DNA of 5,285 nucleotides from Rhodobacterales bacterium 34-62-10 (GCA_002282555.1 NCJR01000159.1:1-5285); one strand, 5' to 3'; shown: positions 1-5,180, counted from the first letter of the stretch. A program made the numbers and translations. The notes: generated from the sequence alone by a model not told the origin.

Positions 1-801
1 GGTCACCCCATCGGACCGCGCCGTGTCGTCCGCAGCGGCCTCGGCCTTGGCTCCTTCGGCCTTGGCCTGCAAGAAGGCGGGCAGCAGATCGGTGATCTCG
101 GGCGCCTCATCCACGCGTTCGCCGTTGACGAAAATGCCCTCGGCCGCCTCGCCGCGCAGGATCACGGCATCCAGCCCCTCGATCTGGGGGATTTCGGCGG
201 CGGCGACGGTGTCGGCCATCTGCTTGGCGGCCTCCAGAATGCTGCCATCCGCGGGGTTCCAGAGCCATGGATTGATCAGCGACAGGGTCTGTGCCAGTTC
301 GCCCAGATCCTGCAGCAAGGTCAGAAACAGGGCGGGATCGGTGAAGATCGCGCTGCCGTCGAAAACCAGCAGATCGTCGTCGGTCAGAAAAGCCGTCTGT
401 TCGATCGTCATGACGATGGAATTGGGCAGGATTTCGATCATCGGATTGCTGACCGAGATGCTGATCATCGGCAGGGCCGGGCCCTCGGGCGTGGCCAGAT
501 CTTGTGCCTGCGGCATCAGGGGCGGCGCATCGGGGGCGGGCGGAGAGGTGGTGCTGCTGTTGGGGCTGTCGGGCCGGTCGGATGGCGGCACCTTGTCGGG
601 ATGTTTCAGCCCGACCTTCAGATCGCGCAGCTTCAGGTCATGCTCGCCTGCGAAAGGGTCGTCTTTCAGCGGATCAAGCGTGGGTGCATCGGTCTGCACC
701 CGAAAGGCCTGATACTCCAGCCGCAGTTTCGCGGCCTCGCTCTCAAGATGGAACAGGCCCACGAAATGGGCGATTTCTTCGCTGATGCGGTCAAGTGCCA
801 T
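1..801 (-). CDS. Unrecognised protein downstream of the acidic repeat protein (3' end cut by window)
   Basis: The minus strand is open from an ATG at 801 to the window edge: 267 codons, no stop seen. The start is supported by a G-rich Shine-Dalgarno-like GGGGGA (809-814) seven bases upstream. Visible layout: an amphipathic, probably helical N-terminus (residues 1-37), a charged stretch (38-70), a Pro/Ser-rich linker (about 71-110), a mixed strand/helix region (110-245) starting PMISISVSNPMIEILP, and an Ala/Lys/Glu-rich helix at the cut end. There is no signal peptide or membrane segment. Residues 133-145 (IEQTAFLTDDDLL) match a motif in the upstream repeat protein (IGQTNNLTDNDTL) at 8 of 13 positions. 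Same strand and a 97-bp gap suggest co-transcription with that gene. I recognise no family. A partner, chaperone or co-exported factor of the repeat protein is a guess from position and the shared motif. Confidence 0.85.
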   Translation of the reverse strand, partial: MALDRISEEIAHFVGLFHLESEAAKLRLEYQAFRVQTDAPTLDPLKDDPFAGEHDLKLRDLKVGLKHPDKVPPSDRPDSPNSSTTSPPAPDAPPLMPQAQDLATPEGPALPMISISVSNPMIEILPNSIVMTIEQTAFLTDDDLLVFDGSAIFTDPALFLTLLQDLGELAQTLSLINPWLWNPADGSILEAAKQMADTVAAAEIPQIEGLDAVILRGEAAEGIFVNGERVDEAPEITDLLPAFLQAKAEGAKAEAAADDTARSDGVT

Positions 802-826
802 GCTCTGATCCCCCGACTTTCCTGAT

Positions 827-842
827 CGCACCGGCTGGTGCG
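827..842 (-). promoter_or_regulatory. Small intercistronic hairpin
   Basis: A perfect 6-bp inverted repeat, CGCACC / GGTGCG, encloses a 4-base loop (833-836). It lies 25 bases before the start of the downstream minus-strand gene, just upstream of its Shine-Dalgarno-like GGGGGA. There is no T-run after it, so it does not look like an intrinsic terminator. It could influence translation or stability of the second cistron. Only the dyad itself is seen; the role is inferred. Confidence 0.4.
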
Positions 843-857
843 GTGCCTTGCCTATGT

Positions 858-882
858 GTGGGGCCGATCATGCCGGCCCCAC
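858..882 (-). terminator. Strong hairpin after the repeat-protein gene (partial terminator or mRNA stabiliser)
   Basis: A perfect 9-bp GC-rich stem, GTGGGGCCG (858-866) against CGGCCCCAC (874-882), with a 7-base loop, begins 16 bases past the stop codon of the 732-residue gene. On the transcribed minus strand it is followed by ACATAGG, not a U-tract, so it is not a classical Rho-independent terminator. Between a probably abundant structural protein and the next gene of the same operon, such a hairpin often acts as a leaky terminator or protects the upstream mRNA from 3' exonucleases, giving unequal expression. That role is inferred. Confidence 0.5.
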
Positions 883-898
883 TGTTCGCTATGCGGGC

Positions 899-3097
899 TC
901 AGAGGTCGTCGTCGCCGACCGCGGTGGATGTCATGCCACCGCCGACCACGGTCATGTCGACCGCATTGCCCAGAACGTTGGCGCCCATCACGATGTTCTG
1001 GTTGAACGCCGTCAGGTTCACCGCCGCCGCAGCCGAGGCATAGGATTCGCCGGTCACGAAACCGTCGTCGCCATTGCCCGAGCCCCAGGAGCCGCCGTTG
1101 CCGCCCGCGCCACCGGCACCCGTGGTGGCCGTGCCACCCCAGCCGCCCATGGCGTCGCCCACGGTGCCGGCCCCACCGATGGCATCGCCACCCATGATGT
1201 CGCCACCCATGCCACCGGTTGCCCCGGCCATGCCGGATGCGCCGCCGGTGCCGCCGCTGGTGCCTGCGGATGCCGCCAGATCGGTCATGTTGCTGGCGTC
1301 GTCATCGGACCAGCCTGCGCCACCATAGCCGGCAATCGCTTCGGCCATGCTGTCCGCCGAGCCGTCGATGTCGCTGGACGCAAAGACCTCTGCCAGACCA
1401 CCGTTGCCGCTATCGGCTGCGGCATCGCCAGCCCCGTCGCCTGCGGCATCGGACATGGCATCCGAGGCATTGGCCGCAGCACCGCCTGCGGCGTTGCCGC
1501 CTGTGCCCGTGCCGGTTCCGGTGCCGTCGGATGCGGCGTCTGCCGTGCCGCCGCCGCCCATGCCGCCATCGCTGTCGGCATCGGCCATGCCGTCGGCCGT
1601 GGCGTCAGCGTCACCTGCCGTGGCGTTCGTCGCACCGACATCCCCGCCGTTGGAGCTGCCGCTGCCCGTGCCCGTGCCGCTGCCCGAGGCGTTGCCGGAT
1701 GTGGCACCGCTACCGGCATCGCCGCCTTCTGCATTGGCCAGCGCCGCAGCCAGCAGGCCGCCGCCCAGGGTTCCGGCCAGCGCACCTGCCGGTCCGCCAT
1801 TGGACTGGCTGTCGGCATCGGATTCCGCCGCACCCAGACCTGCGCCCAGACCCAGTGCACCCGAATCGCCGCCGCTGCCGCCATCGCTGTCGGCGTCGGT
1901 ATCGGCATCCGCATCGGCATCTGCATCCGCATCAGCCCCCGAACTGCCGCCCGTGCCGCCACCGGCCATCGCACCTGCACCGGACAGACCAAGGCCAAGC
2001 CCGGCGCCATCGGCACCCGCATCGCCGCCATCGGCATCAGAGGCATCGGATTGCGCACCCGAAAGCCCGACCCCAAGGCCCACACCCAGCGCACCGGCAT
2101 CGCCGCTGTCACCGCCATCGGCATCACCGTCCTGATCGCTGTCGGCGTCGTTGTCGGCACCCGATGCGGCACGCGCGCTGCCACCGGCACCGCCGCTGCT
2201 GTCGCTGTCCGTGCCGGCGTCGCCCGCCGCCAGCCCCAAAGCTGAGCCGCCGATGGTATTGGCCGCGCCGCCATCGCCGCCGTCGGCATCCGCCGCGCCG
2301 CCGTCGCTGTCGCCGTCGGTTCCGGATCCGGCAAAGCCACCCATGGCAGTTCCGCCTGCTGCGTCGCCGCCATTGGCATCGACATCACCGCCGCCGTTCG
2401 CACCGTCCGACGAGACGCCGATCCCTTCTTCAGCCGAGGCCCGGCCGCCATTGGCATCGCCATTCTGTTCGAAGGTGCTGTAATTGCCCACAGTGGGGCT
2501 ATCCAGCGTATCATTGTCGGTCAGGTTGTTCGTCTGGCCGATGGCAAATGCGTTGGAATTGCCTGCGCCGAAGGTCAGGTCGTTCAGGACATCGCTCAGA
2601 TCCAGATCATTGCCGGGATCATATTCCATGTCCCCGCCCACGGCGAAAACGTCGTCGATGGACGATCCCCCCTCAAGGTCGATATCGATCACATCGTCGT
2701 CGCGCGGGATCCACTCGCCACCGCCAAAGTCGATATTCACAGAGTTCGCGTTGGAGTTGTCATTGTTGCCGTTGGTATTGTCCACGGCCTGACCCTGGAT
2801 CTGACCCTGGCCCTGTTCGGTGCTCTGGCCCTGATCCTGACCCTGGCCCTGATCCTGACCTTGGCCCTGATCCTGACCCTGTCCCTGATCCTGGCCCTGG
2901 CCCTGATCCTGGCCTTGGCCCTGGTCCACATCGGTGTCGACATCCGTGGTCTGCTCTTGCTCCTGCGCTTGCGCGTCAAGCTCGATATCGGCGGTCTCGA
3001 CGGTGATGTCGGTGTCGAAATTCGCGTCAAGATCCTCGACCGTCAGATCGTCGATCATGAAATTGTTGTTGTTGGTGGTGCTGTTTCTCTTGACCAT
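899..3097 (-). CDS. Acidic Gly/Ala/Asp/Ser-rich repeat protein, probable exported surface or matrix protein
   Basis: The product is 732 residues. ATG 3097 is chosen because GGAGGA (3105-3110) lies seven bases upstream; the in-frame ATG at 3136 has no spaced Shine-Dalgarno. Layout: acidic N-terminus (1-57, begins MVKRNSTTNNNNF); eight hexapeptides of type DQGQGQ (58-105); a more complex acidic segment (106-212) with EWIPRDDDVIDIDLEGG and IGQTNNLTDNDTL; a long low-complexity region (about 213-680) with Asp-Ala runs, GTGTGTGG, SGSGTGTGSGSS and repeated ALGLGxGLG blocks; a non-repetitive C-terminal cap (about 680-732) containing VNLTAFNQNIVMGANVLG and ending GDDDL. I count no Cys, no His and five basic residues (K3, R4, R132, R219, R309). 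There is no Sec signal, lipobox or sortase signal, and no classical RTX nonapeptide. Cys-free acidic composition and an uncleaved C-terminal cap fit a type I secretion substrate. From memory, Paracoccus biofilm adhesin BapA also has Asp-Ala dipeptide repeats, but it is much larger. The name bapA is not justified. Function is inferred; coding status is secure. Confidence 0.88.
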   Translation of the reverse strand: MVKRNSTTNNNNFMIDDLTVEDLDANFDTDITVETADIELDAQAQEQEQTTDVDTDVDQGQGQDQGQGQDQGQGQDQGQGQDQGQGQDQGQSTEQGQGQIQGQAVDNTNGNNDNSNANSVNIDFGGGEWIPRDDDVIDIDLEGGSSIDDVFAVGGDMEYDPGNDLDLSDVLNDLTFGAGNSNAFAIGQTNNLTDNDTLDSPTVGNYSTFEQNGDANGGRASAEEGIGVSSDGANGGGDVDANGGDAAGGTAMGGFAGSGTDGDSDGGAADADGGDGGAANTIGGSALGLAAGDAGTDSDSSGGAGGSARAASGADNDADSDQDGDADGGDSGDAGALGVGLGVGLSGAQSDASDADGGDAGADGAGLGLGLSGAGAMAGGGTGGSSGADADADADADADTDADSDGGSGGDSGALGLGAGLGAAESDADSQSNGGPAGALAGTLGGGLLAAALANAEGGDAGSGATSGNASGSGTGTGSGSSNGGDVGATNATAGDADATADGMADADSDGGMGGGGTADAASDGTGTGTGTGGNAAGGAAANASDAMSDAAGDGAGDAAADSGNGGLAEVFASSDIDGSADSMAEAIAGYGGAGWSDDDASNMTDLAASAGTSGGTGGASGMAGATGGMGGDIMGGDAIGGAGTVGDAMGGWGGTATTGAGGAGGNGGSWGSGNGDDGFVTGESYASAAAAVNLTAFNQNIVMGANVLGNAVDMTVVGGGMTSTAVGDDDL
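1721..2245 (-). repeat. Degenerate Ala-Leu-Gly-Leu-Gly modules in the repeat protein
   Basis: Residues 285-459 of the acidic protein contain about five related blocks: SALGLAAGDAG (285), ALGVGLGVGLSGAQSDASD (336), GAGLGLGLSGAGAM (364), GALGLGAGLGAAESDADS (413) and GALAGTLGGGLLAAALANAE (438). Each hydrophobic glycine-zipper-like stretch is flanked by acidic Ser-Asp-Ala/Gly-Gly-Asp spacers, giving an alternating hydrophobic and charged pattern. The copies are diverged rather than identical, so this is an old repeat maintained at protein level. A role in self-association or fibre packing is possible but inferred. Confidence 0.6.
1883..1936 (-). repeat. Asp-Ala dipeptide tract
   Basis: Residues 388-405 read ADADADADADADTDADSD. 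All four Ala codons (GCT, GCG, GCA, GCC) occur within the tract and both Asp codons are used, so the dipeptide is kept at protein level and is not a fresh microsatellite expansion. Such tracts give a densely negative, flexible chain able to bind divalent cations such as calcium; that property is inferred. Confidence 0.85.
2783..2926 (-). repeat. Eight tandem 18-bp units encoding Asp-Gln-Gly-Gln-Gly-Gln-type hexapeptides
   Basis: Residues 58-105 form eight hexapeptides in register: five perfect copies of DQGQGQ, then DQGQST, EQGQGQ and IQGQAV. The DNA units are nearly identical (for example GATCAGGGCCAGGGTCAG), differing mostly at Gly or Gln wobble positions. They are much more uniform than the Asp-Ala tract, so this block may be younger and could change copy number by slippage without shifting frame. 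At protein level it is a Gln/Gly-rich disordered or prion-like spacer between the acidic N-terminus and the complex segment. Confidence 0.9.
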
Positions 3098-3104
3098 ATC
3101 GTAG

Positions 3105-3110
3105 TCCTCC
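3105..3110 (-). promoter_or_regulatory. Ribosome binding site of the repeat-protein gene
   Basis: On the minus strand GGAGGA precedes ATG 3097 by seven bases (CTACGAT). It is the best Shine-Dalgarno in the window and decides the start in favour of MVKRNST over the ATG 39 bases further upstream. Its strength fits a highly translated structural protein. Confidence 0.85.
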
Positions 3111-3492
3111 AGTTTGCCCGGCTGGCCACCAATCATCTCGAAAGTGACAACTGCCGGGCAGGGTTGGTTTCAGATTGCGTCGATACGGGCTGGATTGCGG
3201 ATACTGCCATACCTGCAGATCGGCCCGTGTAGTGCGGTCGTGTCCGAGGTCCTCCTTTCCGTCCGGGTGCAGGGGGCCATCGTCCTGATCACAAGGATCG
3301 GGGCGCTGGCCGCTGCGGGCCGGTGGTCGCATGTGATGTGCAGGCCAGTCGGCCGGTGAAAATGAACTGTGCGAAATTGGCGCCCCGAAAAAACCGGGCG
3401 ACATCCGCAAGGTCCCATTGCAACAGGGGATTCGGGAAGTTGGACAAAGGATTAGGGAGGAGTTAAGTGTTTGAATAAAAATGACATTTCTA

Positions 3493-3515
3493 ACTGTCGC
3501 GGAATCAGAAACAGT
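3493..3515. promoter_or_regulatory. Candidate operator: ACTGT / ACAGT inverted repeat
   Basis: ACTGT (3493-3497) and ACAGT (3511-3515) form an inverted repeat with 13 bases between the arms. Adding two flanking bases on each side gives TAACTGT against ACAGTCA, matching at 6 of 7 positions. GACA (3483-3486) also pairs with TGTC (3495-3498) over eight bases. It lies in the AT-rich spacer about 400 bp upstream of the repeat-protein start. The dyad is short, so chance is possible. Confidence 0.25.
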
Positions 3516-3522
3516 CAGTAAT

Positions 3523-3543
3523 CAAATGGTGATAGATCATTTG
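3523..3543. promoter_or_regulatory. Candidate operator: 21-bp imperfect palindrome CAAATG-N9-CATTTG
   Basis: The arms CAAATG (3523-3528) and CATTTG (3538-3543) are perfectly inverted, with nine bases between them; the centre also contains TGAT-AG-ATCA (3530-3539). Size and symmetry fit a site for a dimeric regulator such as the LuxR-type protein encoded nearby. No binding consensus is known to me for this regulator, so the assignment is inferred. Confidence 0.4.
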
Positions 3544-3613
3544 TCGTGGATGGCGGACCAGTGTGACGCCGGATCGCGGACAAGAGAGCGGATCATAAAA
3601 CTACTCTTTAGGT

Positions 3614-3632
3614 TGATCTAACGACATGATCT
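3614..3632. promoter_or_regulatory. Direct repeat TGATCT with 13-bp period
   Basis: TGATCT occurs at 3614-3619 and again at 3627-3632, a spacing of little more than one helical turn. A third copy in the opposite orientation (AGATCA, 3534-3539) lies inside the 21-bp palindrome. Repeated half-sites across the spacer could be a cooperative regulator-binding array. A six-base motif recurring in AT-rich DNA is weak evidence alone. Confidence 0.25.
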
Positions 3633-3688
3633 TCCAGCCTATTCCAAAGGACAGGCTGCGCCCCGATGCTGCCTTTCTGGTGTGCGGG

Positions 3689-3702
3689 CCTTGTATACAA
3701 GG
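3689..3702. promoter_or_regulatory. Perfect 14-bp palindrome CCTTGTATACAAGG
   Basis: The sequence is identical to its own reverse complement over 14 bases with no spacer. Its core TTGTATACAA resembles operator cores known for many GntR-family (FCD-type) regulators. It is 177 bp upstream of the LuxR-type gene and about 590 bp from the repeat-protein start. No GntR gene is in the window, so the binding protein would be encoded elsewhere. A perfect palindrome of this length is unlikely to be chance in a spacer of this size. Confidence 0.5.
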
Positions 3703-3757
3703 GCGAAACTGCCGGCGATCCGTGGCCGGATGAACCGTCATAATGTGACCTTAATCG

Positions 3758-3783
3758 TTCGGCTAGTTCCGAAGCCTAGCGAA
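3758..3783. promoter_or_regulatory. Candidate operator: overlapping dyads TTCGG/CCGAA and GCTAG/CTAGC
   Basis: TTCGG (3758-3762) pairs with CCGAA (3769-3773), and GCTAG (3762-3766) with CTAGC (3776-3780); the outer TTC and GAA extend the second dyad with a one-base bulge. It lies about 100 bp upstream of the LuxR-type start, just before a TTATAT (3787-3792) that could be a -10 element. Position fits an autoregulatory site for the plus-strand operon, but this is inference from symmetry only. Confidence 0.3.
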
Positions 3784-3878
3784 ATGTTATATGTATGGCG
3801 GGCCGAGACAGTGAAGGAGACTGAACCGAGCGGCCATTTTATTGACATATTCTGCGTTTGAAGACCTGGGGGGGTGCC

Positions 3879-4661
3879 ATGTTTGAACGCGAGACAAGCG
3901 ATGCTGCGCGTTTTCGCAACCGTAGCGGCATTACAGATATTTTTCTGTTTGTAGGTAGTGCTCTGGTATTTCCAAATTCGATCCTGCGCATTGCCGAGCA
4001 GGAAGCGGGCGGTGTCCACGCGTTGCGCCTTGATGCGCTGCGCGATCTGGCGGCACTGATTCATGATCCCGCAATCATCGTGCGAAAGGTGTTCTTCGAC
4101 GACCGTATGGCCGCCGAGGTGTTCCGCAATATCGACCTCTACAAGGCCGATCTGCCCGAGGCGGATTGGATTCTGGCTTACCGCGATCCCACACTGGCGC
4201 GCAGGTTGCTGCACGAGCGGGCTGCGACGCCACGTCTGATGGATATCCTGCTGCTGCCGATGAACCTGCCGATCTGCCCGTGGTCTTCGATGCTGCGGCT
4301 GGTGCTGGCGGGACAGTTCATCGCGGCGGGCGAGTTGATGGGACCGGCGGTGCCTGAAAAGACGCCAGCAACACCCGCACCGGACCACCACCGCGACATG
4401 CCTTCGGTGCCGCCAGAGCCTGTCAGGGCAGCCGCCGGGATGGATGGCATGGACGCGGATCCGGGACTGACGCGACGCGAGAAAGAGGTTCTGGCCCTTG
4501 TCAGCCAAGGCGGGCGCAACAAGACCATCGCCCATACGATGTCGCTGTCGGAACATACGGTAAAGCTGCATCTGCACAATGCGATCACCAAGATCGGCGC
4601 GCGCAACCGGACCGAGGCCGCGACATGGTATCTGTCCCGCCATTTGGGAGAGGGGCGATGA
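3879..4661 (+). CDS. LuxR/GerE-type transcriptional regulator, CsgD/VpsT-like
   Basis: The product is 260 residues. ATG 3879 is preferred over an in-frame TTG at 3858; a G-run shortly upstream is only a weak Shine-Dalgarno. Residues about 17-150 form a receiver-like domain: hydrophobic strands TDIFLFVG (19-26) and MDILLLPMN (121-129), then WSSMLRLVLAGQF (135-147) where the last receiver helix would be. I cannot find a proper acidic pocket plus phospho-acceptor Asp, so it is probably not phosphorylated classically. A Pro/Ala-rich linker (155-195) leads to a GerE helix-turn-helix (196-257): LTRREKEVLALVSQG, then SEHTVKLHLHNAITKIGARN. The ending NRTEAATW parallels CsgD NRTQAVSW, which suggests the CsgD/VpsT class of biofilm regulators. 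The VpsT c-di-GMP motif W[FLM][TS]R is not present. It is translationally coupled to the next gene and divergent from the repeat-protein operon, a plausible target. DNA-binding assignment is firm; subclass and target are inferred. Confidence 0.88.
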   Translation: MFERETSDAARFRNRSGITDIFLFVGSALVFPNSILRIAEQEAGGVHALRLDALRDLAALIHDPAIIVRKVFFDDRMAAEVFRNIDLYKADLPEADWILAYRDPTLARRLLHERAATPRLMDILLLPMNLPICPWSSMLRLVLAGQFIAAGELMGPAVPEKTPATPAPDHHRDMPSVPPEPVRAAAGMDGMDADPGLTRREKEVLALVSQGGRNKTIAHTMSLSEHTVKLHLHNAITKIGARNRTEAATWYLSRHLGEGR

Positions 4662-5176
4662 GCGTGCAGAAATCCGTCAATATTGCCCCGCAACCCACGG
4701 ATTTTGATGATATTCTGCTGTTGGTGGGGCGGCTGAACTATACCTGGACCAATACCGAAAGCCTGTTGTTGCATCTGATCGCGGGGCTGTCGGGAACGAC
4801 CAAGGATGTGGCGACCGTGATCTTTCTCACGCTCAACACTACCCGGGCGCGGGTCGATCTGGTCGAACGACTGGCCAAGATGGACCATCAGCCACCTGCA
4901 GAACGCGACGGCGTCCTGCGGCTGACGCGCGAGATGATGAAGCTGTCAGGCGCGCGCAACCGCTTCAACCATTGCATCTATGCCTTTGATCCCGACGGCG
5001 GGCCGCCGAAATCGATCCTGATGCGCATCGCGGATCGCAAGGACGGAATCCGCATGGGCCAGACCCTTGATCTGGACGCGGCGGCGATGGACACGATCCG
5101 CAAGGCGATCACCGATCTGGCGCGGATCAATCAGGATATCTGGGCCCATATCGCGCGATATGGCTATCCGGCATAG
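4658..5176 (+). CDS. Helical protein with HEPN-like R-N-x3-H motif, possible ribonuclease
   Basis: The product is 172 residues. Its ATG overlaps the stop of the regulator gene (ATGA, 4658-4661), with GGAGAGGGG just upstream, so translation is probably coupled. It appears mostly alpha-helical: helix with WTNTESLLLHLIAGL (30-44), helix with VATVIFLTLNTTRARVDLVERL (51-72; sequence shown to mark its span), helix LRLTREMMKLSGARNRF (87-103), and a C-terminal helix (about 140-168). At 100-105 it reads RNRFNH: Arg, polar Asn, three residues, His, preceded by a long helix and followed by an aromatic/acidic stretch. That is the R-x(4-6)-H arrangement of HEPN domains, many of which are metal-independent RNases or toxins, and the length suits a single HEPN domain. 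There is no signal peptide or membrane segment. No MNT nucleotidyltransferase antitoxin is adjacent. If HEPN is wrong, it is a conserved-type hypothetical accessory to the regulator. Coding status is secure, the family moderate. Confidence 0.85.
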   Translation: MSVQKSVNIAPQPTDFDDILLLVGRLNYTWTNTESLLLHLIAGLSGTTKDVATVIFLTLNTTRARVDLVERLAKMDHQPPAERDGVLRLTREMMKLSGARNRFNHCIYAFDPDGGPPKSILMRIADRKDGIRMGQTLDLDAAAMDTIRKAITDLARINQDIWAHIARYGYPA

Positions 5177-5180
5177 GGCT

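Larger units (their letters stand above)
3098..3878. other. Divergent intergenic region with no convincing gene
   Basis: About 780 bp separate the two divergent starts. The part nearest the repeat gene (3098-3420) is GC-rich and would be a long 5' leader or promoter-proximal region. The part from about 3440 to 3860 is clearly more AT-rich than the coding DNA and holds several dyads and a direct repeat, listed separately. I found no tRNA, no strong intrinsic terminator and no sigma70 promoter with both boxes well matched. A perfect TTGACA at 3842-3847 has no acceptable -10 box at 16-18 bp. A leader of this length, with several symmetric sites, fits regulated rather than constitutive expression. 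Confidence 0.7.

Noticed and set aside
23..712. 229-codon plus-strand frame, Ser-rich, opposite the first minus-strand gene
   Set aside because: The minus-strand frame is open over all 267 codons with a sensible start, G/C-rich third positions and a balanced amino-acid composition; the plus frame is Ser/Arg-biased antisense.
1285..2514. 409-codon minus-strand frame in another phase, rich in Met/Ala/Pro/Arg
   Set aside because: It is a frame-shifted reading of the same repeats; the frame from 3097 has the ribosome binding site and a coherent acidic product.
1721..2926. CRISPR array or RTX calcium-binding repeats
   Set aside because: There are no identical repeats with unique spacers, and the protein repeats do not follow GGxGxDxUx.
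848..3006. Long plus-strand open frames opposite the repeat protein, including Arg/His/Pro-rich and Pro/Ser/Ala-rich translations of several hundred codons
   Set aside because: They are shadows of a low-complexity GC-rich repeat gene whose codon pattern lacks stops in other frames. They have no Shine-Dalgarno, and their composition is what antisense Asp/Ala/Gly codons produce.
3098..3136. Upstream ATG (3136) as start of the repeat protein
   Set aside because: A GAG directly abuts that ATG without proper spacing, while GGAGGA is ideally spaced for ATG 3097.
3242..3265. AAGGAGGA on the minus strand, suggesting a small gene in the leader
   Set aside because: No ATG, GTG or TTG lies at a suitable distance after it, and the surrounding 82-codon frame has an Arg/Cys/Thr-rich composition unlike neighbouring genes.
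3381..3400. Hairpin CGCC(C)CG / CGGGCG with A-rich loop in the leader
   Set aside because: The stem is short and needs a bulge, and no T-run follows in either direction, so a terminator or riboswitch call is not supported.
3842..3870. Perfect TTGACA as -35 box of the regulator promoter
   Set aside because: The 16-18 bp downstream position is CCTGGG-like with no resemblance to TATAAT and falls only about 10 bp before the ATG; kept only as a note.
3738..4888. Minus-strand frames opposite the regulator and the HEPN-like gene
   Set aside because: They are antisense to a recognisable GerE domain and to its coupled neighbour, and show no domain of their own.
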